In this document: in pieces, positions 59,591-64,000 of the stretch
How positions within the stretch are numbered: the first letter of the stretch is position 1
Layout of the letters: each line of letters begins with the position of its first letter
NCBI RefSeq assembly: GCF_040545875.1
Contig: NZ_JBEPMR010000008.1
DNA from: Faecalicatena_A orotica
GTDB lineage: Bacteria; Bacillota; Clostridia; Lachnospirales; Lachnospiraceae
Direction: 5' to 3' (one strand)
DNA: 64,000 nt
Made by a program: the position numbers and the translations under genes
The notes under the pieces: model-generated
Told to the model about the DNA's origin: nothing
Database searches by the model: none
Seen by the model: the letters and a program-made list of their open reading frames with translations, nothing else

Positions 59591-60682
59591 TCACTTTGGG
59601 GTCTTTAACTCAATTGTAGGAATTGAAAAGTAGAATTGAACGCCGTCGGAAAGATTTTTTACGCCATATTCCAGCTTCTGCATAGACAGTATCTGCGCAA
59701 CAATGGCGAGACCCAGACCGGAGCCGCTGTATTTTGAGTTGCCGTCCCTGTAAAATTTTGTCCAGATCTTAGTCAGATCTTCCTGCGGGATAACAGGGCC
59801 CTGATTGTAGATAGAGAAATGTAAAACTCCCGTTTGTTCTGTAAGAGACAGTTTTAAAATACCGCCCGGCCGGACATTCTTTTTAGCGTTTACGAGCAGA
59901 TTGTCTAAAACCTGTTCCATACGGGCCTTGTCTGCATCAACATAGGCGCTGTGTTCGGGAAGTTCATATTGCAGAATATAATTGGCGTCCGGTGTATCGA
60001 TCAGCAGCCTCCCTGCGACAGTTTCTAAAAACTCTACAAAGTCAAACCGTTCAGGAGCAAGCGGGCAGACTCCTGTTTCAAGGGCAGATAAATCCAGCAG
60101 GGTCGTAATTAGACTGCCCATTCGTTCGGTCTCCGCTATAATGATTGCGGAATACTTTTGTTTTTTGGCCTCATCTGTCTCATCCTGCAGCCCCTCGGCA
60201 TAGGCACGGATAATACCCAGCGGAGTTTTCATTTCATGGGACAGGTTATCGACCAGCTCCTTGCGCTCGGCCAGCAGCCGCCGCTCCTGTTCAACGTCTT
60301 TTTCAAGCTGTTCATTAGCCGCTCCTAGTTCTGCAAGAGCCTGCTGCAGATTATCAGCCATCGTATTGAGGCTTGCCGCCAGTTCTCCAAATTCATCATT
60401 GGCCGTGATGGTACAAGGGGCGGAAAAATCCAGTTTTGCCATCTTCCGGGCCGTTTGATTAAGTTTAGAAACAGGCCTTGAAATAAAGTGCCCCATTAGA
60501 AAATCGACGATAAGAACAATGGCAATGACGAAGACAAACCAAATGGCAAATGAAACATCCGTATCTATTTCCAACTTGGTTGATAGAATATAGGAAAGAA
60601 TAAGCAGGATGCCTGCCAGTTTAGAAACAAATAGTATCTTCTTACGGACTGTACGCAATGTAAATATCTCATCTAATTTCAT
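59591..60682 (-). CDS. Sensor histidine kinase (HAMP-HisKA-HATPase)
   Basis: A 363-residue kinase with two membrane segments (about 17-36 and 43-65) separated by only about ten residues, which is typical of intramembrane sensors of antibiotic peptides that rely on an ABC partner. HAMP is at about 65-118, HisKA has VDNLSHEMKTPLG with its His near 152, and HATPase has LDNLLVNAKKN and GSGLGLAIV. Its start overlaps the response regulator stop by 4 bases. Confidence 0.93.
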   Translation of the reverse strand: MKLDEIFTLRTVRKKILFVSKLAGILLILSYILSTKLEIDTDVSFAIWFVFVIAIVLIVDFLMGHFISRPVSKLNQTARKMAKLDFSAPCTITANDEFGELAASLNTMADNLQQALAELGAANEQLEKDVEQERRLLAERKELVDNLSHEMKTPLGIIRAYAEGLQDETDEAKKQKYSAIIIAETERMGSLITTLLDLSALETGVCPLAPERFDFVEFLETVAGRLLIDTPDANYILQYELPEHSAYVDADKARMEQVLDNLLVNAKKNVRPGGILKLSLTEQTGVLHFSIYNQGPVIPQEDLTKIWTKFYRDGNSKYSGSGLGLAIVAQILSMQKLEYGVKNLSDGVQFYFSIPTIELKTPK

Positions 60683-61347
60683 ACTGCCACCTCGAATTTA
60701 TAGCCCGAACGTATGAGGGTAACGATATATTTCCCCTCGCCGCCTAATTTTTGCCGCAGGGTTTTGATATGGGTGTCTACTGTCCGAGTGGTCCCCTCAA
60801 AGTCATAACCCCAGATCCTATTCAGCAGCTGGTCACGGGTAAAAACCTGTCCGGGATTTACCATGAAGAAATGCAGCAGTTCGTATTCCTTATGGGTAAG
60901 CGTGATTTCCTGCCCGTCTATGAATACCTTGTGGGAGGACGGCACCATCGTAATTTTTCCAGCATTCAATGCATCCAAGGGTGCGGAAGAAGAACGGCGG
61001 AGCAGGGCATTTGCCTTTGCCAGCAGCACCCTTGGACTGAAAGGCTTTGTCATATAATCGTCGGCTCCATACTCGTAGCCTTTTAGTTTATCGTCCTCGC
61101 CGCCTTTGGCCGTCAGCATAATCACCGGTATACTGCTCATTTCACGCGCCATCCTGCAGACGGAAAAACCGTCCAGATGGGGCATCATCACGTCCAGTAT
61201 CATCAAATCCATTGGATTGTTTTTCAAAACCATTAAAGCGTCCACGCCGTCATCAGCGGTGAAACAGGTATGTCCGCCCCGCTGCATATATTCGATAATA
61301 ATATCCTGCATACTTTTTTCATCTTCAACAACTAAAACATTTGCCAT
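60679..61347 (-). CDS. OmpR-family response regulator
   Basis: A 222-residue regulator. The receiver (VLVVEDEKSMQDII, Asp in LMILDVMMPHLDG near 52, Lys in YMTKPFSP near 101) is followed by a winged-helix DNA-binding domain (LTHKEYELLHFFMVNPGQVF near 150, RTVDTHIKTLRQKLG near 187). It overlaps the kinase gene by 4 bases and follows the Fic gene by 11 bases. It probably acts on the four direct repeats before the ABC exporter operon. Confidence 0.94.
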   Translation of the reverse strand: MANVLVVEDEKSMQDIIIEYMQRGGHTCFTADDGVDALMVLKNNPMDLMILDVMMPHLDGFSVCRMAREMSSIPVIMLTAKGGEDDKLKGYEYGADDYMTKPFSPRVLLAKANALLRRSSSAPLDALNAGKITMVPSSHKVFIDGQEITLTHKEYELLHFFMVNPGQVFTRDQLLNRIWGYDFEGTTRTVDTHIKTLRQKLGGEGKYIVTLIRSGYKFEVAV

Positions 61348-61358
61348 ACAAGCTCCTT

Positions 61359-62111
61359 TTACTTTTTAACAACCGGAACGATAAAATCTTTTACCATTTC
61401 AACATACCTTTCCTGCTCCTGCCCGAAATACCGGATAAGTGGTTCATAATCCTCATTTTGCTGGGCTTTATTCAGACATTCATAATATTCTGCTTTCCTG
61501 TCATTCCCTATAATGAACGGCATTACACAGCTTCGCAGGCATTCTTTGAACAAGATCATCCTGCCTGTCCGCCCATTCCCATCCTGAAATGGATGAATTT
61601 TTTCAAATCGGGCATGAAACTCTGCGAGATCCTTTAAAGAATGTGGCTCTTTGCTATTATAGTCTTCCAAAAGTACTTTCATATCTTCCTCAACATTTTC
61701 TGGAGTTGAGGTCATGATATTGGAAACCATATTTCTTCTGTTTTTATATTCCCCTATGGGATATCCATTTGCAATATCTTCAAACACACCTGCCTTTAAG
61801 CGGTAATGGTATTCCTTAATCAGTCTTTGGGACAGTATTTCCTCACAAGTATCCAGCATGTAATTGAACATTGTAAAATGTCCGGTCATCTCCTCCACAT
61901 CCTTTGTCCTAAAAACACTTCCGTCTGCCCGGATTGTTCCTGTTTCAAAAATAGAGGCCGTCTGCTTTTCTGTCAGCGTGCTTCCCTCAATGCGGTTAGA
62001 ATTATATGCCATCTTCCTCTGTGTGAGTGCATATACCCCTCCCCTATCCTGTTTTTCCATCTCAATACGGAACCGCTCTTTCAGCAGTTCCGTCATTTTG
62101 ATATCATCCAT
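61359..62111 (-). CDS. Fic family protein
   Basis: A 250-residue Fic domain protein with the complete catalytic motif HPFQDGNGRTGR near residue 165 and an N-terminal inhibitory-type segment (SNRIEGSTLTEKQT near 35, matching the S/T-x-x-x-E-G/N autoinhibition pattern). Such proteins attach AMP or other groups to target side chains. ATG at 62,111 follows AAAGGAG. It lies 11 bases upstream of the response regulator gene, so the three genes may share a transcript. Confidence 0.92.
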   Translation of the reverse strand: MDDIKMTELLKERFRIEMEKQDRGGVYALTQRKMAYNSNRIEGSTLTEKQTASIFETGTIRADGSVFRTKDVEEMTGHFTMFNYMLDTCEEILSQRLIKEYHYRLKAGVFEDIANGYPIGEYKNRRNMVSNIMTSTPENVEEDMKVLLEDYNSKEPHSLKDLAEFHARFEKIHPFQDGNGRTGRMILFKECLRSCVMPFIIGNDRKAEYYECLNKAQQNEDYEPLIRYFGQEQERYVEMVKDFIVPVVKK

Positions 62112-62374
62112 ATAGCACACTCCTTTACAAATATATATTCAAACAGACTATTGTATCTCTTCCTATGATTTATTTCCTATTATAGCCAAAGGTTTATCTT
62201 TAATCAACTGGAATCCTATACTTTCCCGGTACCGGCTTTCGTATAGTTGCGGTTTACCCCCTGCATATGCGCCTGCCTCTACTATTTAAAAGGATTGACG
62301 ATAGTCTCTGTAAATAATATACTGTCATTAATAAAGCATTGCCCAAAATACATTACGAAAAGTGGGAGTGATTA

Positions 62375-62599
62375 ATGAGGAAGCTATATAATATATTGAA
62401 AATGGTATCGTGGTGTTTCGTAGGAGTCTTCATTGGGAGCAGTATTTATCAATACTACGATTATAAAACACACCCTGATTTATACGCATGGCAGTCAGCC
62501 CCCTGGTATTTGAGTATTGAGATAAGAGGGGTGTTCACCGCCATAATTATCGCAGTTCTTCTTATTATAATGCATATTATCAAAAAGAAGCTTAAGTAA
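62375..62599 (+). CDS. Small membrane protein (74 aa)
   Basis: A 74-residue protein with two hydrophobic segments (ILKMVSWCFVGVFIGSSIY at about 7-25 and GVFTAIIIAVLLIIMHII at about 52-69) and a Tyr-rich loop between (YQYYDYKTHPDLYAWQSAP). GGGAG lies 7 bases upstream of the ATG. It is a lone plus-strand gene between minus-strand genes. No family is recognised. Confidence 0.7.
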   Translation: MRKLYNILKMVSWCFVGVFIGSSIYQYYDYKTHPDLYAWQSAPWYLSIEIRGVFTAIIIAVLLIIMHIIKKKLK

Positions 62600-62658
62600 A
62601 TCCGGATGTAGGGAATCACATCATTTTCCTGATAGTAAGGATGAACAGTATTTCGTTT

Positions 62659-63630
62659 TCATACTAAATATTCCTTAAAGAACTGTGTCATCTTATCAAA
62701 CGGAATGATATCCGTCTGATCATACAAATCCGTATGGACTGCCCCCGGTATAATCATAAGTTCCTTGTTATCACCGTTCAGTTTTTCAAAGGCATCCTTG
62801 CTGAAATAGCAGGAATGGGCCTTTTCACCATGAATTAACAGCACTGCATTTCTGATTTCCTGACTGTACTGCAGGATCGGCATGTTAAGAAATGGCAGGG
62901 ATGACGTAACATTCCAGCCATCATTGGAATTCAGTGATCTTGCATGGTATCCTCTGTCTGTTTTATAATAATCAAAATAATCCTTTACAAAGAAAGGTGC
63001 ATCTTCAGGCAGTGTATCGACCACACCCCCTGCAAGTGCATATTTTCCATTCTTATAATCAGCAGTCCTCTGTGTATTCAGAGCCTTGCGTTTCTCGTAT
63101 CTTGCTTCTTCGCTGTCCTCTGAGTCGAAATACCCTTTGGCATTGACCCTGCTCATGTCATACATGGTCAAAGCTGCCGTTGCTTTGATTCTGGTATCAA
63201 TGGCCGCCGCATTCAGTGCCATTCCTCCCCAGCCGCAGATACCGATGATACCGATTTTTTCGGGATCAACATTTCCCTGAACGGAAAGGAAATCCACTGC
63301 CGCCTGAAAATCTTCTGTATTGATGTCCGGTGAGGCAACATATCTTGGCATTCCGCCGCTTTCCCCTGTAAAAGAGGGATCAAAAGCAATCGTTAAAAAT
63401 CCTCTTTCTGCCATCGTCTGTGCATACAATCCGGCAGCCTGCTCTTTGACGGCACCAAAAGGCCCGCATACTGCGATGGCCGCAAGAGTGCCCTCCGCAT
63501 CTTTTGGTACATACATATCTGCCGCCAGTGTGATACCATAACGATTATGGAAAGTCACTTTGCTGTGGTCTACTTTTTCACTGCGCGGAAAAGTCTTATC
63601 CCATTCTTTTACTAAACTTAATTTTTCCAT
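62659..63630 (-). CDS. Alpha/beta hydrolase (dienelactone hydrolase-like)
   Basis: A 323-residue alpha/beta hydrolase with the N-terminal block VTFHNRYGITLAADMYVP, an oxyanion strand (AIAVCGPFGAVKEQ near 50), the nucleophile elbow GICGWGG with Cys rather than Ser near 131, an acid region (VLLIHGEKAHS near 268) and the catalytic His in PGAVHTDLYDQ near 295. Cys nucleophiles are typical of dienelactone hydrolases. The second of two adjacent start codons fits the GAAGGGAC ribosome site best. A small gene precedes it by about 20 bases on the same strand. Confidence 0.9.
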   Translation of the reverse strand: MEKLSLVKEWDKTFPRSEKVDHSKVTFHNRYGITLAADMYVPKDAEGTLAAIAVCGPFGAVKEQAAGLYAQTMAERGFLTIAFDPSFTGESGGMPRYVASPDINTEDFQAAVDFLSVQGNVDPEKIGIIGICGWGGMALNAAAIDTRIKATAALTMYDMSRVNAKGYFDSEDSEEARYEKRKALNTQRTADYKNGKYALAGGVVDTLPEDAPFFVKDYFDYYKTDRGYHARSLNSNDGWNVTSSLPFLNMPILQYSQEIRNAVLLIHGEKAHSCYFSKDAFEKLNGDNKELMIIPGAVHTDLYDQTDIIPFDKMTQFFKEYLV

Positions 63631-63652
63631 CATTATAAGTCCCTTCTTTCTA

Positions 63653-63886
63653 CTAAAAGTCTTCCCTGTTAATTCTGTAAATCAGAAAATCAAGACAGTC
63701 AATTTGCTTCTGTCCTGCATGGACAGTTTCCAGAAGTATTGTTTTATGTTTGGAAAGCAATGGCAGCATTTTTCTCCATTCCCCGCATTTCGCATAAGCC
63801 ATACAACATTCTGCCGTTTTTTCATCACAGCCTGCATCCAATAGGTTTTGATACAGGATTCCAAGCGTATCCGATGCTTCCGCCAT
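63653..63886 (-). CDS. Small protein before hydrolase gene (77 aa)
   Basis: A 77-residue helical protein with a Cys-containing core (NLLDAGCDEKTAECCMAYAK near 15, then LLSKHKTILLETVHAGQKQI). The pattern resembles small proteins found next to MerR-regulated hydrolase operons. ATG at 63,886 follows AGGAGG by 8 bases. It is co-transcribed with the hydrolase. The function is unknown. Confidence 0.7.
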   Translation of the reverse strand: MAEASDTLGILYQNLLDAGCDEKTAECCMAYAKCGEWRKMLPLLSKHKTILLETVHAGQKQIDCLDFLIYRINREDF

Positions 63887-63908
63887 ATTCACTACCTCCT
63901 TTAGTTTT

Positions 63909-63937
63909 ATTATAGGCAGCGCCTGCTGATATGTCTA
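63909..63937 (-). promoter_or_regulatory. Promoter of hydrolase operon
   Basis: On the minus strand TAGACA (63,937-63,932), a 17-base spacer and TATAAT (63,914-63,909) form a near-consensus promoter, 23 bases before the small gene's start. Confidence 0.75.
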
Positions 63938-63959
63938 ATATTTATAATTCATATCATGT

Positions 63960-63976
63960 TATTCTTTTAAAGAATA
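63960..63976. promoter_or_regulatory. Perfect 17-bp palindrome upstream of hydrolase promoter
   Basis: TATTCTTTTAAAGAATA reads as a perfect palindrome with a one-base centre, about 23 bases upstream of the -35. It is probably the operator for a regulator encoded to the right of the window. Confidence 0.5.
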
Positions 63977-64000
63977 GTGCCGCGTGTTATAATGATCCTG

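Overview
The window looks like a chromosome segment of a low-to-mid GC gut Firmicute of the Clostridia, most likely Lachnospiraceae. This rests on strong AGGAGG ribosome binding sites, BglG/PTS control by antitermination, YesN/YesM-type two-component genes, lantibiotic-type ABC transporters, GLUG-repeat cell-wall proteins and an IS66 element of the kind common in that family. No rRNA, tRNA, CRISPR array or replication origin was seen.

Region 1 (1-35.5 kb, visibly more AT-rich) is an accessory zone. It is packed with single, unrelated small genes, most on the minus strand: GNAT acetyltransferases, metallo-beta-lactamase-fold proteins, nitroreductases, a DHFR-like protein, PEBP, YdeI, DUF3795, TfoX C-terminal, HXXEE membrane proteins, aldo/keto reductase, peptidase S51, a MATE pump, and TetR/AraC regulators. 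Many genes of different families start with the same leader, close to GAATTTGTGGAGG, just before the start codon. A repeat carrying an extended -10 promoter (TGATATAAT on the minus strand) occurs four times, near 0.58, 19.27, 26.05 and 34.84 kb, always pointing into a leftward run of such genes. Two genes are followed by a near-identical 40-bp palindromic sequence. A 377-bp unit occurs twice behind different genes with the same end points. Deleted and frameshifted copies are frequent. Together this looks like a gene-cassette-like array with no recognisable integrase in the window. Embedded in it are a Y-family polymerase plus SRAP pair (0.8-2.6 kb), an unidentified 608-codon gene, a MerR-controlled lantibiotic-type ABC operon (5.4-8.6 kb), a decayed streptogramin-A resistance pair (vat and ABC-F), and an IS66 element (28,921-31,270) with a damaged transposase.

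Region 2 (35.5-47 kb) holds signalling and surface genes: a YesN/YesM-type two-component pair behind remnants of a CcdA/redoxin pair, a GLUG-repeat cell-surface protein, a two-HTH GntR-like regulator, and a hybrid histidine kinase with three near-repeat PAS domains. Upstream of the surface protein lie, in order, a promoter, a short leader ORF containing about 19.6 copies of a 5-bp repeat, and two hairpins with U-runs. In one of three reading frames the leader reads through both hairpins. This predicts phase-variable, translation-coupled attenuation.

Region 3 (47-64 kb) looks like ordinary chromosome: proC, flavodoxin-like proteins with a LysR regulator, a carboxymuconolactone decarboxylase-like protein, a PTS EIICBA with its BglG-type antiterminator and RNA target, a surface-anchored 5'-nucleotidase, and a two-permease ABC exporter with a 51-codon membrane miniprotein. 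The exporter promoter carries four GTGAA-type repeats at exact 11-bp spacing and is probably controlled by the neighbouring OmpR-type pair, which sits behind a Fic protein. The window ends in a small operon with an alpha/beta hydrolase.
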